In this document: positions 16,977 through 26,893 of the stretch, piece by piece
How the letters are laid out: each line of letters starts with the position of its first letter
Numbering within the stretch: the first letter of the stretch is position 1
Source of the DNA: Mycolicibacterium sp. TUM20985
Lineage (GTDB): Bacteria > Actinomycetota > Actinomycetes > Mycobacteriales > Mycobacteriaceae
DNA length: 64,000 bases
Reading direction: 5' to 3'
Assembly: GCF_030295745.1 (NCBI RefSeq)
Contig: NZ_AP027291.1
Location: forward strand, 806,001 to 870,000
The notes under the pieces: model-generated
The model's input: the letters and a program-made list of their open reading frames with translations, nothing else
What the model was told of the DNA's origin: nothing
Database searches by the model: none
Position numbers and translations under genes: made by a program

Positions 16977-19102
16977 CCGGCACCCCGCCAATTGCCAAGC
17001 GTGTCGACCATCGTCGCGAACACCACGGCGACGTCTTCATCGACCCGTACGAATGGCTTCGGACGAAGTCCGATCCGGAGGTGCTCTCCTACCTCGAGGC
17101 GGAGAACGCCTACGCCGAGCAGCAGGCCGAGCACCTGGCACCGTTGCGGCAGAAGATCTTCGACGAGATCAAGGCGCGCACCAAGGAGACCGACCTCTCG
17201 GTGCCGACCCGCCGCGGTGAGTGGTGGTACTACGGGCGCAGCGTCGAAGGCAAGCAGTACGGTATCCATTGCCGTTGTCCCGTCGACGATCCCGCTGACT
17301 GGGTGCCGCCCCAGCTCGACGAGAACACCGACGTCGCCGGCGAGCAGGTACTGCTCGACGAGAACCTCGAGGCCGAAGGACACGACTTCTTCTCCCTCGG
17401 TGCGGCGTCGATCAGCATCGACGGGCACACCCTGGCCTACTCCGTGGACGTCATCGGTGACGAGCGGTACACGTTGCGCTTCAAGGACTTGCGCACCGGC
17501 GAGCTGTACGAGGACACCATTCCCGACATCAGTTCGGGGGTCACGTGGGCGGCCGACGATCGCACCGTCTACTACACGACCGTCGACGACGCCTGGCGCC
17601 CCGACACCGTCTGGCGCCACCGGCTCGGCGCCGGAGTGCCGGACACCACGGTGTATCGCGAACCCGACGAACGCTTCTGGGTCGCGGTGGGCCGGACGCG
17701 CAGCGACAAGTACGTCTGCATCGCGTCGGGCAGTTCGGTGACGTCCGAGATGTTCTATGGCGATGCCGCCGACGGAGAGACCGAGTTCGTCTCGATTCTG
17801 CCGCGCCGCGACGGCGTCGAGTACTCGGTCGAACACGCGGTCGTCGGTGGCGAGGATCGATGGCTGATCCTGCACAACGACGGGGCCGAGAACTTCACCC
17901 TCGTCGAGGCGCCAGTCAGCGACCCGACCGCCTTCACTACGCTGATCGAGCACCGCGCGGACGTTCGGCTGGATGCGGTCGACGCGTTCGCCAATCAGCT
18001 CGTCGTCAGCTATCGAAGTGAGGCGCTTCCCCGAATTCAGCTGTGGCCCATCACTGATGGCGGAGGCTACGGAGGTGCTGAGGAGATCACCTTCGAGACG
18101 GAGCTGACCTCATCGGGGCTGTCGGGAAACCCGAACTGGTCGGCGCCCGTACTGCGCGTGGCCACCACGTCCTTCGTCGTACCCGTGCGCATCTACGACA
18201 TCGACCTCGCCACCGGGGAGCGCACCATGTTGCGCGAGCAGACGGTGCTCGGTGACTACCGCCCCGAGGAGTACGTCGAACGGCGGGACTGGGCGCCCGC
18301 GCCCGACGGAACACGGATTCCGGTGTCCATCATTCACCGTGCAGGACTGCAGTTTCCAGCGCCTACGCTGCTGTACGGGTACGGCGCCTACGAGTCCTGC
18401 GAGGACCCGAGGTTCTCCATCGCCCGGCTGTCGCTCCTGGACCGAGGCATGGTCTTCGTCATCGCCCACGTCCGCGGCGGCGGCGAGATGGGCAGACCCT
18501 GGTACGAGCAGGGCAAGATGATGCAGAAGATGAACTCCTTCACCGACTTCATCTCGGTGGGAGCACATTTGGTGGGCACCGACGTCACACGACCAGAGAA
18601 CCTGGTGGCGATGGGCGGCAGTGCCGGTGGTCTGCTGATGGGTGCGGTCGCAAACATGGCGCCCGACCTGTTCGCGGGGATCCTCGCCCAGGTGCCGTTC
18701 GTCGACGCGCTCACCACGATCCTCGACCCGTCGTTGCCGCTGACCGTCACCGAGTGGGACGAGTGGGGCAATCCGCTGGAGAGCGAAGAGGTCTACCAGT
18801 ACATGAAGTCGTACACGCCCTACGAGAACGTCGATGCCAAGGAATATCCGGCCATCCTGGCCATGACGTCGCTCAACGACACGCGGGTGTACTACGTCGA
18901 GCCGGCGAAATGGGTTGCTGCGCTGCGTCATAGCAAGACCGACGACCGTCCGGTGCTCCTGAAGACGGAGATGAGCGCCGGTCACGGGGGAATCAGCGGA
19001 CGCTACGAACGCTGGAAGGAAGCGGCGTTCATGTACGCCTGGGTGCTCGCCACCGCCGACCCCGAGCACCACGGCAGCGGTCAGGTGGACCACCTCCGCT
19101 AG
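16973..19102 (+). CDS. ptrB: S9 family prolyl oligopeptidase / oligopeptidase B-type protease
   Basis: A 709-residue serine peptidase: an N-terminal beta-propeller (from [16 protein letters not shown]) and a C-terminal alpha/beta-hydrolase domain with nucleophile elbow [13 protein letters not shown], oxyanion region [16 protein letters not shown], Asp loop [17 protein letters not shown] and catalytic His in AGHGG. It cleaves short peptides, typically after Pro or basic residues. It is coupled to purC by an ATGA overlap. In M. tuberculosis I recall the same place holding two adjacent annotated halves, ptrBa and ptrBb; here the frame is intact. Confidence 0.93.
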   Translation: MTGTPPIAKRVDHRREHHGDVFIDPYEWLRTKSDPEVLSYLEAENAYAEQQAEHLAPLRQKIFDEIKARTKETDLSVPTRRGEWWYYGRSVEGKQYGIHCRCPVDDPADWVPPQLDENTDVAGEQVLLDENLEAEGHDFFSLGAASISIDGHTLAYSVDVIGDERYTLRFKDLRTGELYEDTIPDISSGVTWAADDRTVYYTTVDDAWRPDTVWRHRLGAGVPDTTVYREPDERFWVAVGRTRSDKYVCIASGSSVTSEMFYGDAADGETEFVSILPRRDGVEYSVEHAVVGGEDRWLILHNDGAENFTLVEAPVSDPTAFTTLIEHRADVRLDAVDAFANQLVVSYRSEALPRIQLWPITDGGGYGGAEEITFETELTSSGLSGNPNWSAPVLRVATTSFVVPVRIYDIDLATGERTMLREQTVLGDYRPEEYVERRDWAPAPDGTRIPVSIIHRAGLQFPAPTLLYGYGAYESCEDPRFSIARLSLLDRGMVFVIAHVRGGGEMGRPWYEQGKMMQKMNSFTDFISVGAHLVGTDVTRPENLVAMGGSAGGLLMGAVANMAPDLFAGILAQVPFVDALTTILDPSLPLTVTEWDEWGNPLESEEVYQYMKSYTPYENVDAKEYPAILAMTSLNDTRVYYVEPAKWVAALRHSKTDDRPVLLKTEMSAGHGGISGRYERWKEAAFMYAWVLATADPEHHGSGQVDHLR

Positions 19103-19127
19103 GGCGTCACGCGGTACCGTCACCGCT

Positions 19128-19622
19128 ATGAATCAGTCCTTGACCGACATCGCCCTGACGACCCTCTCCGGCGAGGCCACGACGCTGGCGGACTATGCGG
19201 ACCGCGCCGTGCTGGTCGTCAACGTCGCGTCGAAGTGCGGGCTGACACCCCAGTACGGTGCGTTGGAGAAGCTGGCGGATACCTACGGCGACCGCGGGCT
19301 GACGGTCATCGGCGTGCCCTGCAACCAGTTCATGGGCCAGGAGCCGGGCACCGCCGAGGAGATCCAGACGTTCTGCTCCACCACCTACGGCGTGACGTTC
19401 CCGCTGATGGCCAAGGCGGACGTCAACGGTGCCGACCGGCATCCGCTCTACGCGGAGCTGACCAAGGCGGCCGATGCCGACGGTGAATCGGGTGACGTGC
19501 AGTGGAACTTCGAGAAGTTCCTGCTGGCCCCGGGTGGCGAGATAGTGCGTAGGTTCCGCCCGGCGACCGAGCCCGATGCGCCCGAGGTGATCAGCGCCAT
19601 CGAAGCCGTCCTGCCCAGGTAA
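19128..19622 (+). CDS. Glutathione peroxidase family protein (Cys type)
   Basis: A 164-residue thioredoxin-fold peroxidase. The peroxidatic Cys is in VNVASKCGLTPQY (residue about 39), the Gln/Trp partners are in PCNQFMGQEPG and VQWNFEKFLL. In bacteria such enzymes normally use thioredoxin, and in a mycothiol organism glutathione is not the reductant. TACCGT (19115-19120) lies 7 bases before the ATG, which suggests a leaderless mRNA. Role: detoxifying hydro- and lipid peroxides in the cytosol. Confidence 0.92.
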   Translation: MNQSLTDIALTTLSGEATTLADYADRAVLVVNVASKCGLTPQYGALEKLADTYGDRGLTVIGVPCNQFMGQEPGTAEEIQTFCSTTYGVTFPLMAKADVNGADRHPLYAELTKAADADGESGDVQWNFEKFLLAPGGEIVRRFRPATEPDAPEVISAIEAVLPR

Positions 19623-19633
19623 CGGGTTCCTCC

Positions 19634-20151
19634 GTGGACGATGCCGAAAGGGCTCGCCTCAGCACCGACGTGTTCGGCCTCTTCGCGCGGATCGTCCACC
19701 GCACTGCCCATGATGCCGCAGCCATTCTGCGGGCCGACGGCCTGAATCCTGCCAGTTCCAACTGCTTCGCGCCGTGGGCGACCGACCTGGGCTCACTCAG
19801 GCGGGGCTGGTCGCGCAGCGGGGCGTCACCCCCGGTGGGGTCTCGCAGTTGGTGTCCAAGCTCGCCGGCGAAGGCCCGGTGTCGGAGGGTCGGCCAGCGA
19901 AACTAACCGGAGCTGCGTTGACCGCCGCCGCCACCGCGACGGCGCTGGTGGCGGCGGCGACGTCGCAAGGGGGCTCCGGAACGCCCGTGACCCGCACCTA
20001 CCTCGCCACGGTCGCGTGGGCACTCGGTGGCATCTTCGCGGGCCAGCGACGACGCTCGCCTGCGGTCGCCGCCACCGCGGTGGCCGGTCTGCTCGCCGTG
20101 GGAGGTGCACTCGGCACCGGTGGCCGATTCGTCACCTCCCACGCACGCTGA
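19634..20151 (+). pseudogene. Broken MarR-type regulator fused to an unrelated hydrophobic tail
   Basis: From GTG 19634 the frame starts like a MarR protein (RLSTDVFGLFARIVHRTAHDAAAILRADGLNPA). Near base 19750 the homology jumps by one base into another frame (AQFQLLRAVGDRPGLTQAGLVAQRGVTPGGVSQLVSKLAGEG), consistent with loss of one C in the GCC-CAG region. Soon after that the MarR pattern stops and a hydrophobic, unrelated tail follows (TYLATVAWALGGIFAGQRRRS...), ending at 20151. This looks like a frameshifted and truncated gene fused to a second remnant, not a working regulator. A sequencing error could explain the shift, but not the loss of the C-terminal domain. Confidence 0.65.
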
Positions 20152-20191
20152 CGACACCTTCTGCACACCTGGCGTTGCCATACTGAGTCGC

Positions 20192-20905
20192 GTGGTTGGG
20201 GAACTGATCGTCTCGATCTCCGGGATCAAGGACCGCACGCTGGCCGACGTCGACGCGTTCCGCGGCGAGCTCGCCTCGCGCGGCGTACCCGCGTCGTTCC
20301 TGGTGGCACCCCGACTCAAGGGCGGTTACCGGCTCGATCGGGACGCCCCGACCGTGGAGTGGTTGACCCGTCGTCGCGCAGTGGGTGACGCCATCGTCCT
20401 GCACGGCTACGACGAGGCGGCGACGAAGAAGCGACGCGGTGAGTTCGCCACGCTGCAGGCGCACGAAGCCAACCTGCGGCTGATGGGTGCCGACCGGGTC
20501 CTCGAGCACCTCGGTCTGCGTACGCGGTTGTTCGCCGCGCCGGGCTGGACGGTCTCGCAGGGTACCGTCATGGCGTTGCCGTGCAAGGGTTTTCGCGTCG
20601 TCGCCGAGTTGGCCGGCATTACCGACCTGGTACGCGGGACGACGACGCGCGCCAGGGTCGTTGGCATCGGCGAAGGTTTCCTCACCGAATCGTGGTGGTG
20701 CCGCACGGTGGTCCTCTCGGCGGAACGCATCGCCCGGCGGGAGGGCACCGTCCGGGTGGCCGTGGCCGCCGCACAGTTGCGACGGTCGGGTCCGCGCCAG
20801 GCGATGCTCGACGCCATCGACCTCGCTCTGCACCATCGGTGCGCACCCGCCGTATATCGGTGGGAGCCCAGACCTGCACGTACGGATGTGACGGACGCCG
20901 CCTGA
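20192..20905 (+). CDS. DUF2334 domain protein (polysaccharide deacetylase-like)
   Basis: A 237-residue protein whose core reads as the DUF2334 fold: ELIVSISGIKDRTLADVDAFRGEL, SFLVAPRLKGGY, DAIVLHGYDEA and FAAPGW. This domain is a distant relative of polysaccharide deacetylases, with the HGYD stretch and PGW motif conserved. Start chosen at GTG 20192, where homology begins; a longer frame from 20027 runs back through the MarR relic. It matches Rv0784 in position. Substrate unknown. Confidence 0.75.
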   Translation: MVGELIVSISGIKDRTLADVDAFRGELASRGVPASFLVAPRLKGGYRLDRDAPTVEWLTRRRAVGDAIVLHGYDEAATKKRRGEFATLQAHEANLRLMGADRVLEHLGLRTRLFAAPGWTVSQGTVMALPCKGFRVVAELAGITDLVRGTTTRARVVGIGEGFLTESWWCRTVVLSAERIARREGTVRVAVAAAQLRRSGPRQAMLDAIDLALHHRCAPAVYRWEPRPARTDVTDAA

Positions 20906-20930
20906 GCCTCGAGGGCTAACGTGGGCCGTT

Positions 20931-22577
20931 ATGGCTGATGCTGACGTCATCGTGGTCGGAGCGGGGCTCGCCGGGCTGGTGGCCGCCTGCGAGGTACTCG
21001 ACAAGGGCCGCTCGGTCCTCATCGTCGACCAGGAGAACGCCGCGAACCTCGGCGGTCAGGCCTACTGGTCGTTCGGTGGGCTGTTCTTCGTCGACAGTCC
21101 CGAACAGCGGCGGTTGGGCATCCACGACAGTCACGAACTCGCGCTGCAGGATTGGATGGGCGCTGCGGGTTTCGACCGGCCGGAGGACCATTGGCCGCGG
21201 CAATGGGCCAACGCCTACGTCGATTTCGCCGCGGGGGAGAAGCGCAGCTGGTTGCGGGAGCGCGGGTTGCGAACGTTCCCGTTGGTTGCCTGGGCCGAGC
21301 GTGGCGGCTACGACGCTCGCGGACAAGGCAATTCGGTACCGCGCTTCCACGTCACCTGGGGTACCGGCCCGGGGATCGTCGAGATCTTCACCCGTCGACT
21401 CCTGGCGTCGGGTGCCAAGGTGCGCTTCGCCTACCGCCACCGCGTAGATGAACTGATCGTCGACGCCGGTGCCGTGACCGGGGTGCGCGGCGCGGTGCTC
21501 GAGCCGTCGAGTGCAGCGCGCGGCGCCCCATCGTCACGAAACATATTTGGCGAGTTCGAGTTTCGTTCCTCTGCCGTCATCGTCGCGAGCGGCGGCATTG
21601 GCGCCAACCACGACCTGGTTCGCAAGAACTGGCCGGCCAGGATGGGCCGTGTACCGGATCAGTTGCTCAGCGGCGTTCCCGCCCACGTCGACGGCCGGAT
21701 GCTCGGCATCAGCGAGGCGGCCGGTGCGAACCTCATCAACGGTGACCGGATGTGGCACTACACCGAGGGCATCACCAACTACGACCCGATCTGGCCAAAA
21801 CACGGCATCCGCATCCTCCCGGGTCCGTCGTCCCTCTGGCTCGACGCGACCGGGCGGCGTCTGCCCGCGCCGCTGTATCCGGGTTTCGACACCCTCGGCA
21901 CCTTGGAATACATCGCCAAGACCGGACACGACTACACCTGGTTCGTGCTCAACGCGCGGATCATCGAGAAGGAGTTCGCACTTTCGGGACAGGAGCAGAA
22001 TCCCGATCTCACCGAACGCGACGTGCGCAAGGTGTTGTCGCGGGTGCGGCCGGGCCCACCGCCGCCGGTGCAGCGGTTCGTGGACCGCGGCGTTGACTTC
22101 GTGTCCGCGACCACGCTGCGGGACCTGGTCGCCAAGATGAACGACGTACCCGACGTCGAACCACTGGACTTTCGCGTTGTCGAGGCCGAAGTGACCGCCC
22201 GCGACCGCGAAGTCGCCAACTCCTACACCAAGGACAGCCAGGTGACGGCCATCCATGGCGCGCGCAACTATCTGGCCGACCGGGTGGCCCGCGTCGTGCG
22301 GCCGCACCGGATCACCGACCCGAAGGCGGGCCCACTGATTGCGGTCAAGCTCCACATTCTCACGCGAAAGTCATTGGGCGGGTTGGAGACCGACCTCGAC
22401 TCCCGTGTGCTCAAGGCCGACGGGTCGGCTTTCGACGGGCTCTACGCCGCGGGTGAGGCAGCAGGTTTCGGGGGCGGTGGAGTGCACGGCTACCGATCGC
22501 TGGAGGGCACCTTCCTCGGCGGTTGCGTCTTCTCCGGCCGTGCCGCGGGCCGTGCCGCGGTGCGCGACACGCGCTAG
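20931..22577 (+). CDS. FAD-dependent dehydrogenase, KstD/fumarate reductase-like flavoprotein
   Basis: A 548-residue flavoprotein. The ADP-binding motif DVIVVGAGLAGLVAACEV is at residues 4-21, followed by NLGGQAYWSFGGLFFVDSPEQRRLG. The C-terminal FAD region is DGLYAAGEAAGFGGGGVHGYRSLEGTFLGGC. This is the FAD_binding_2 family, which includes 3-ketosteroid delta-1-dehydrogenases; the mycobacterial orthologue (Rv0785) is annotated only as FAD-binding dehydrogenase. TAACGT (20917-20922) lies 8 bases upstream of the ATG. The stop overlaps that of the convergent gene by 4 bases (CTAG). Confidence 0.9.
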   Translation: MADADVIVVGAGLAGLVAACEVLDKGRSVLIVDQENAANLGGQAYWSFGGLFFVDSPEQRRLGIHDSHELALQDWMGAAGFDRPEDHWPRQWANAYVDFAAGEKRSWLRERGLRTFPLVAWAERGGYDARGQGNSVPRFHVTWGTGPGIVEIFTRRLLASGAKVRFAYRHRVDELIVDAGAVTGVRGAVLEPSSAARGAPSSRNIFGEFEFRSSAVIVASGGIGANHDLVRKNWPARMGRVPDQLLSGVPAHVDGRMLGISEAAGANLINGDRMWHYTEGITNYDPIWPKHGIRILPGPSSLWLDATGRRLPAPLYPGFDTLGTLEYIAKTGHDYTWFVLNARIIEKEFALSGQEQNPDLTERDVRKVLSRVRPGPPPPVQRFVDRGVDFVSATTLRDLVAKMNDVPDVEPLDFRVVEAEVTARDREVANSYTKDSQVTAIHGARNYLADRVARVVRPHRITDPKAGPLIAVKLHILTRKSLGGLETDLDSRVLKADGSAFDGLYAAGEAAGFGGGGVHGYRSLEGTFLGGCVFSGRAAGRAAVRDTR

Positions 22578-23194
22578 CGGGCGGGCAGGTCGATGGTCGT
22601 CGTGACCGAGACCATCTGCGGGGTGCTCGGCGCGGACGAGAAACCGAACCGGACGGGCGGGTCCAGCGGCACGAGGCCATCGAGATCCGCGCCGCGAAAA
22701 CTTCCGGCCACGGCGACGATTCGCCGACTCCGGCGCACCCCGTAATACTCGCGGCGGCCGTTGCCCGCGCTGCCGGCAGTCCGCACCCCCGGGATCAATC
22801 GTGACGCCACGGGATCGATGGCCCGCAGCCACGCCGGGGCCGTCGCGAGCCTCGGCGGGACGAGTCGCAGCAGCCCGTCGAAGGGTGCGGGACCACCGAG
22901 TCGGCCCGCGACGTCGAGACCGGGCGCAGTAAGCGAGAATCCGTCGGGGTCGTGTTCGACGCCGATCGGTCCGATGTCGACGGAATCGAAGTCATATGTG
23001 GCCGAGACGAATTCGGCAACCTCGTCCGTGGGCGCCAGTAGGATCCGTTGTCCGTCGGCGGCCTCCACCATCACGTCGGCGAAGCGGCCGAAGGGCGACT
23101 CCCGCCAGGAGCCGATCACCATCCGGACACCAGAACCGGTGCCGAGGCCCGCGATGTGGCCGGTGAACCTCAGCCGACGCGCGTTCTCGCCCAC
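22574..23194 (-). CDS. Conserved hypothetical protein, 206 aa
   Basis: A soluble protein without signal peptide. The first half has beta-rich repeats (HIAGLGTGSGVRMVIGSWRESPFGRFADVMVEAADGQR) and looks like a lipocalin- or FABP-like barrel, but I cannot assign a family. The second half contains RLGGPAPFDGLLRLVPPRLA and REYYGVRRSRRIVAVAGSF. It ends by overlapping the convergent flavoprotein gene and starts 31 bases after the metallo-hydrolase gene on the same strand, so the two may share a transcript. Confidence 0.65.
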   Translation of the reverse strand: MGENARRLRFTGHIAGLGTGSGVRMVIGSWRESPFGRFADVMVEAADGQRILLAPTDEVAEFVSATYDFDSVDIGPIGVEHDPDGFSLTAPGLDVAGRLGGPAPFDGLLRLVPPRLATAPAWLRAIDPVASRLIPGVRTAGSAGNGRREYYGVRRSRRIVAVAGSFRGADLDGLVPLDPPVRFGFSSAPSTPQMVSVTTTIDLPAR

Positions 23195-23225
23195 CTACTC
23201 ACCACCCCGTCGCTTCGCTCGCCCA

Positions 23226-23876
23226 CTAGATCTCCGTGCCGTTCTCCTCCTCCAGGACCTGGAAGTCAGTATTGGTCATCTCCGACAGGCGGCCGTAGTA
23301 GATACCGCGAGCCTCCTTTGCCACCACCGCCTGGTGGATCGGCACCGCGCGCGTCGGGGCGACCGCTCGCAGATAGTCCACCGCCTCGGAGATCTTCATC
23401 CACGGCGCGGCGGCCGGGGTGGCGAGTACTTCGACGGGTTCACCAGGAGTGAACAGTGCGTCGCCGGGATGCATCAGGCGGGCGGGATGCCCCTCATCCC
23501 CGACCAGGTAGGAGATGTTGTCGATCAGCGGAATCTCGGGATGGATCACTGCGTGCGTGCCGCCGACGCCGCGCAGAGCGAGGTGCCCGACCGTGAACGC
23601 GTCGCCGACGTTGACGGCCTGCCAGGCTCCGCCGAGTTGGGCCGCGGTCATCGGGTCGGCGTACAGCGCGGCCTGCGGGTTGGCGTCGATCAATGCAGGT
23701 AGGCGTTCTACGTCGATGTGATCGGGGTGCTGATGGGTGATCAGGATGGCCGATAGCCCCGTGACTCCCTCGAAGCCATGCGAGAAGTTCCCCGGGTCGA
23801 ACAGCACGGTGGTTTCGGAAGCACCCTCTCGGAAGCTCGCGAGTAGACAGGAGTGGCCGAAGTGCGTCAGTTGCAT
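23226..23876 (-). CDS. Metallo-beta-lactamase fold hydrolase
   Basis: A 216-residue protein of the UlaG/L-ascorbate lactonase-like MBL group: THFGHSCLL at the N-terminus and the metal motif ILITHQHPDHIDVERLPAL (HxHxDH), plus MHPGDALFTP and GIYYGRLSEM. Start at ATG 23876, where similarity begins; the longer reading to 23981 runs through the purS promoter. It diverges from purS. Substrate unknown. Confidence 0.85.
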   Translation of the reverse strand: MQLTHFGHSCLLASFREGASETTVLFDPGNFSHGFEGVTGLSAILITHQHPDHIDVERLPALIDANPQAALYADPMTAAQLGGAWQAVNVGDAFTVGHLALRGVGGTHAVIHPEIPLIDNISYLVGDEGHPARLMHPGDALFTPGEPVEVLATPAAAPWMKISEAVDYLRAVAPTRAVPIHQAVVAKEARGIYYGRLSEMTNTDFQVLEEENGTEI

Positions 23877-23883
23877 GGCTACA

Positions 23884-23911
23884 TTGTGGCGTGCCGCGCC
23901 GCCGGTAGAGT
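23884..23911 (+). promoter_or_regulatory. Predicted purSQ promoter
   Basis: TTGTGG (23884-23889) and TAGAGT (23906-23911) are separated by 16 bases. Transcription would start near 23918, leaving a 5' leader of about 30 bases that contains the ribosome binding site AAGGACAGGAG (23933-23943). Unlike other pur genes here, purS therefore appears to have a leader. Confidence 0.5.
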
Positions 23912-23949
23912 GACTGCTGAGCAATCTTCCCCAAGGACAGGAGCCGCGC

Positions 23950-24189
23950 GTGGCCCGCGTCGTAGTGCACGTGATGCCCAAGACGGTGATCCTCGACCCG
24001 CAGGGTCAGGCGATCGTCGGAGCACTGGGCCGCCTCGGTGTGACCGGTATCTCAGATGTCCGGCAGGGCAAGCGTTTCGAGCTCGAGGTCGACGACAGCG
24101 TGAGCGACGAGACGCTTGAGGAGATCGCCGAATCGCTGTTCGCCAATACCGTGATCGAGGACTGGACCGTCAGCCGGGACGAACGGTGA
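23950..24189 (+). CDS. purS: FGAM synthase subunit PurS
   Basis: PurS is the small structural subunit that bridges PurQ and PurL in phosphoribosylformylglycinamidine synthase. The 79 residues are the usual length, with [22 protein letters not shown] and the typical [11 protein letters not shown] strand. GTG start with AAGGACAGGAG 7-8 bases upstream. The stop overlaps the purQ start (GTGA, 24186-24189), which suits equal production of the two subunits. Confidence 0.95.
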   Translation: MARVVVHVMPKTVILDPQGQAIVGALGRLGVTGISDVRQGKRFELEVDDSVSDETLEEIAESLFANTVIEDWTVSRDER

Positions 24190-24860
24190 CCGCCCGGGTC
24201 GGAGTCGTCACGTTCCCAGGGACTCTCGACGACGTCGATGCCGCACGGGCCGTACGGCTGGCGGGCGCGGAATCAGTCAATCTGTGGCACGCCGACGCGG
24301 ACCTCAAGGGCGTAGACGCGGTCGTCGTCCCTGGCGGGTTCTCCTACGGTGACTACCTGCGGTGCGGCGCGATCGCCAAGTTCGCGCCGGTGATGGGTGA
24401 GGTCGTGGCCGCAGCCAACCGTGGGATGCCGGTGCTGGGCATCTGCAACGGGTTTCAGGTTCTCTGTGAAGCCGGGCTACTGCCGGGCGCGTTGACCCGC
24501 AACGCCGGTCTGCACTTCCTCTGCCGCGACGTGTGGCTCGAGGTGACGTCGACGTCGTCGGCGTGGACCACGCGGTTCGAGAAGGGTGCCGACCTACTGG
24601 TGCCGCTGAAGTCCGGTGAGGGCCGCTTCGTGGCGTCCGACGCCGTCCTCGACGAGTTGGAGGGCGAGGATCGCGTCGTCTTCCGCTACCGGGAGAACCT
24701 CAACGGATCGCTGCGCAACATCGCAGGCATCAGCTCCGCCAACGGTCGGGTGGTGGGCCTGATGCCGCATCCCGAGCACGCCACCGAGGCGCTGACCGGT
24801 CCGTCCGACGACGGACTCGGTCTGTTCTACTCGGCGCTGGACGCGGTGCTTGCGGCGTAG
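24186..24860 (+). CDS. purQ: FGAM synthase glutaminase subunit PurQ
   Basis: PurQ hydrolyses glutamine and passes ammonia to PurL, step 4 of purine synthesis. Class I glutamine amidotransferase features: [16 protein letters not shown], the nucleophile Cys in [11 protein letters not shown], and the His-Glu pair in [11 protein letters not shown]. Length 224 residues is normal. It is coupled to purS; purL lies about 3.7 kb further on, separated by the encapsulin cluster and an aminopeptidase. Confidence 0.96.
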   Translation: MTARVGVVTFPGTLDDVDAARAVRLAGAESVNLWHADADLKGVDAVVVPGGFSYGDYLRCGAIAKFAPVMGEVVAAANRGMPVLGICNGFQVLCEAGLLPGALTRNAGLHFLCRDVWLEVTSTSSAWTTRFEKGADLLVPLKSGEGRFVASDAVLDELEGEDRVVFRYRENLNGSLRNIAGISSANGRVVGLMPHPEHATEALTGPSDDGLGLFYSALDAVLAA

Positions 24861-24875
24861 GTGCCAGAGGGGGAC

Positions 24876-25673
24876 CTAGGTGGTGAGGGCGACCGAAGCC
24901 TCCGCGGTGTAGCACAGGAACGTCAGCGTCTCCTCGAGGTACAACTGCACGCTCTCGGCATCGTGGGACAGGTAACCGATCGACACGTCCGCGCCCAGCT
25001 GCAGATCGAAATCACCGCCGCGAGTGGACAATACGAATGCACCGTCGATCGCGGGCGCCCAGATGATCTCGCCGTCGACCAGCCGGTTCAAGTGTTCGCG
25101 GATCGGATACCCGTGCTCGGTCGTTTCGCTCACCTGGGTGTAGACATCCGCTGACAGCAGCACGCAATACGGCCCGTCGACGCCGGCCAGTCGCAGCTCG
25201 CTCAACGCCTGGCTGATGACGTCGGGGATCTCGCGCGGATCCGACGGCAACGCCAGGGCGGCGTTGGAACTGCAGGTGCGGATGCCGTCGATCTGCGCGG
25301 CCTCATAGCCCTCGAAGATCGCACGGTCCTCGGCGAACGCCAGCTGCTTCGCGGCCTCCTTGACCGGATCCCAGTCGGAGTCCTGCGAGCCACGTTCGAC
25401 GTCGTCCACGTCGGTCCGCGAGATGGTGAACGGCACCCGCAAGCGCACCAGCGGCTTGCTCTCCCGAAGGTGGGCGACCACGCCGTCCCCGGGCGATGTC
25501 ACATCGACCAGATGACCCGTGCTGATCGCCGCCGTCACGGGGCCGCCGGGCTCGCTGACGTCGACCACTCGTCGCCCGGCGATGTGCCGCTTGAACGTCC
25601 TGATGGCCTCCAATTCGATTCCGCCCCAGGCTTCCTCGGTAATCGGGGCCAGACCGCGGTACAGGTTGTTCAT
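24876..25673 (-). CDS. Encapsulin shell protein (family 1)
   Basis: A 265-residue shell protein with the HK97 capsid fold, orthologous to M. tuberculosis Cfp29 (Rv0798c). Clear features are the N-terminus [20 protein letters not shown], the E-loop region [37 protein letters not shown] and the C-terminal [18 protein letters not shown]. Sixty or so copies would form a protein nanocompartment loaded with the peroxidase encoded upstream. ATG 25673 overlaps the DyP stop (ATGA, 25670-25673), so cargo and shell are co-translated. Confidence 0.95.
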   Translation of the reverse strand: MNNLYRGLAPITEEAWGGIELEAIRTFKRHIAGRRVVDVSEPGGPVTAAISTGHLVDVTSPGDGVVAHLRESKPLVRLRVPFTISRTDVDDVERGSQDSDWDPVKEAAKQLAFAEDRAIFEGYEAAQIDGIRTCSSNAALALPSDPREIPDVISQALSELRLAGVDGPYCVLLSADVYTQVSETTEHGYPIREHLNRLVDGEIIWAPAIDGAFVLSTRGGDFDLQLGADVSIGYLSHDAESVQLYLEETLTFLCYTAEASVALTT

Positions 25674-26680
25674 TGGGGTCGTCCTTTCAGACTGCCGATC
25701 GACAGGGAGCCGGTGGGGGGTGTCGTAGCGGGTGCGGCAGACGCGCCGGGGCGCGGAGGCGGGCCGTCGAGGAAGTCCGCGGTGGGGGTGAAGAACAGGC
25801 ATCCGGTGATCGCCGTGGAGAAGTCCAGGATGGCGTCGGTGTTGCCGGGCGGGTCGCCGATGAACATGTTGCGCAGCATCCGCTCGGTGACCGCGGGAGT
25901 CCGCGAATAGCCGATGTAATAGGTGCCGAACTCCGCCTTGCCGACTTCGCCGAAGGGCATGTTGTGCCGCAGGATCTTGAGCTCGTTGCCGTCGGCGTCT
26001 TCGATGACGTTCAGGGCAAGGTGCGAGTTGGCCGGTTTCACGTCGTCGCTCAACTCGATGTCGTCGAGCTTGGTGCGGCCGATCACCCGTTCCTGATCTT
26101 CGGTGGACAGTGCGTTCCATCCGCTCATGTCGTGAAGGTACTTCTGCACGTGGACGTAGCAGCCCTTGGCGAATTCCAGGTCCTCGGCGCCGATTTGGGT
26201 GGAGCTGACGGCGATCGGACCGTCCGGATTCTCGGTGCCGTCCACGAAACCCATCAAGTCGCGGTTGTCGAAGAACTTGAACCCGTGCACCTCGTCGATG
26301 ACGGTGATGGCACCGGCCATCGCATCGACGAGCTTGCCGGCGAGTTCGAAGCAGACGTCGAGGAAGGTGCCGCGGATGTGGAAGAGCAGATCCCCCCGCG
26401 TCGACGGTGCGTGGTGGCGAGGGCCGTCGAGTGCGACGAAGGGGTGCAGTTCGATCGGCCGCGGCCCGGTGAACAATCGGTCGAAGGCGTCGGAGCCGAT
26501 GGACGTCACCATCGACAACTGCTTGTTCGGATCCCGAAAGCCGATCGCGCGCACCAGCCCCGAGATGTCCGCCAGCGCGTCGTGCACGATGTCCTCCCCA
26601 CCCTCGTCGATGGTGGCGACGAGGAAGATGGCCGCAGGCGTCAACGGCGCCAGCACCTTCTGCGGCTGTGGATCGGACAC
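25670..26680 (-). CDS. Dye-decolorizing heme peroxidase (DyP), encapsulin cargo
   Basis: A 336-residue DyP-type peroxidase. The signature GFVDGTENP (GxxDG) supplies the catalytic Asp, RGDLLFHIR and [16 protein letters not shown] are typical, and the proximal His lies in the LRHNMPFG region or just before it. The last 15 residues contain [10 protein letters not shown], the targeting peptide that docks cargo inside encapsulin shells (B. linens DyP has a near-identical tail). GTG start 6 bases after TAGGGT (complement of 26687-26692), so a leaderless cargo-shell mRNA is predicted. Role: peroxide detoxification inside a compartment. Confidence 0.94.
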   Translation of the reverse strand: MSDPQPQKVLAPLTPAAIFLVATIDEGGEDIVHDALADISGLVRAIGFRDPNKQLSMVTSIGSDAFDRLFTGPRPIELHPFVALDGPRHHAPSTRGDLLFHIRGTFLDVCFELAGKLVDAMAGAITVIDEVHGFKFFDNRDLMGFVDGTENPDGPIAVSSTQIGAEDLEFAKGCYVHVQKYLHDMSGWNALSTEDQERVIGRTKLDDIELSDDVKPANSHLALNVIEDADGNELKILRHNMPFGEVGKAEFGTYYIGYSRTPAVTERMLRNMFIGDPPGNTDAILDFSTAITGCLFFTPTADFLDGPPPRPGASAAPATTPPTGSLSIGSLKGRPQ

Positions 26681-26893
26681 ATCAGGACCCTAGCGTCAAG
26701 ATCACCGACGACACCGGACAAGATCAAAAGATCGCACCTAGCCTCCGGAACCGCCGCCAAAACGGGGACGGCATGGACCGTGGAGCGGATCGGGCTCGTC
26801 GGAGGGCTGCCGTCGAGCGTGCGGGAACTCGGGTTTCGGCCCGCGCGTCGCCCCGCAGACACGCACGCTCGCGGGAGGGGTGAAGATTGGCTG

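Noticed and set aside
25673..26893. Long upstream extension of the aminopeptidase frame over the DyP gene
   Set aside because: Low-complexity antisense of the DyP gene; the peptidase family sequence starts at ATG 26894.
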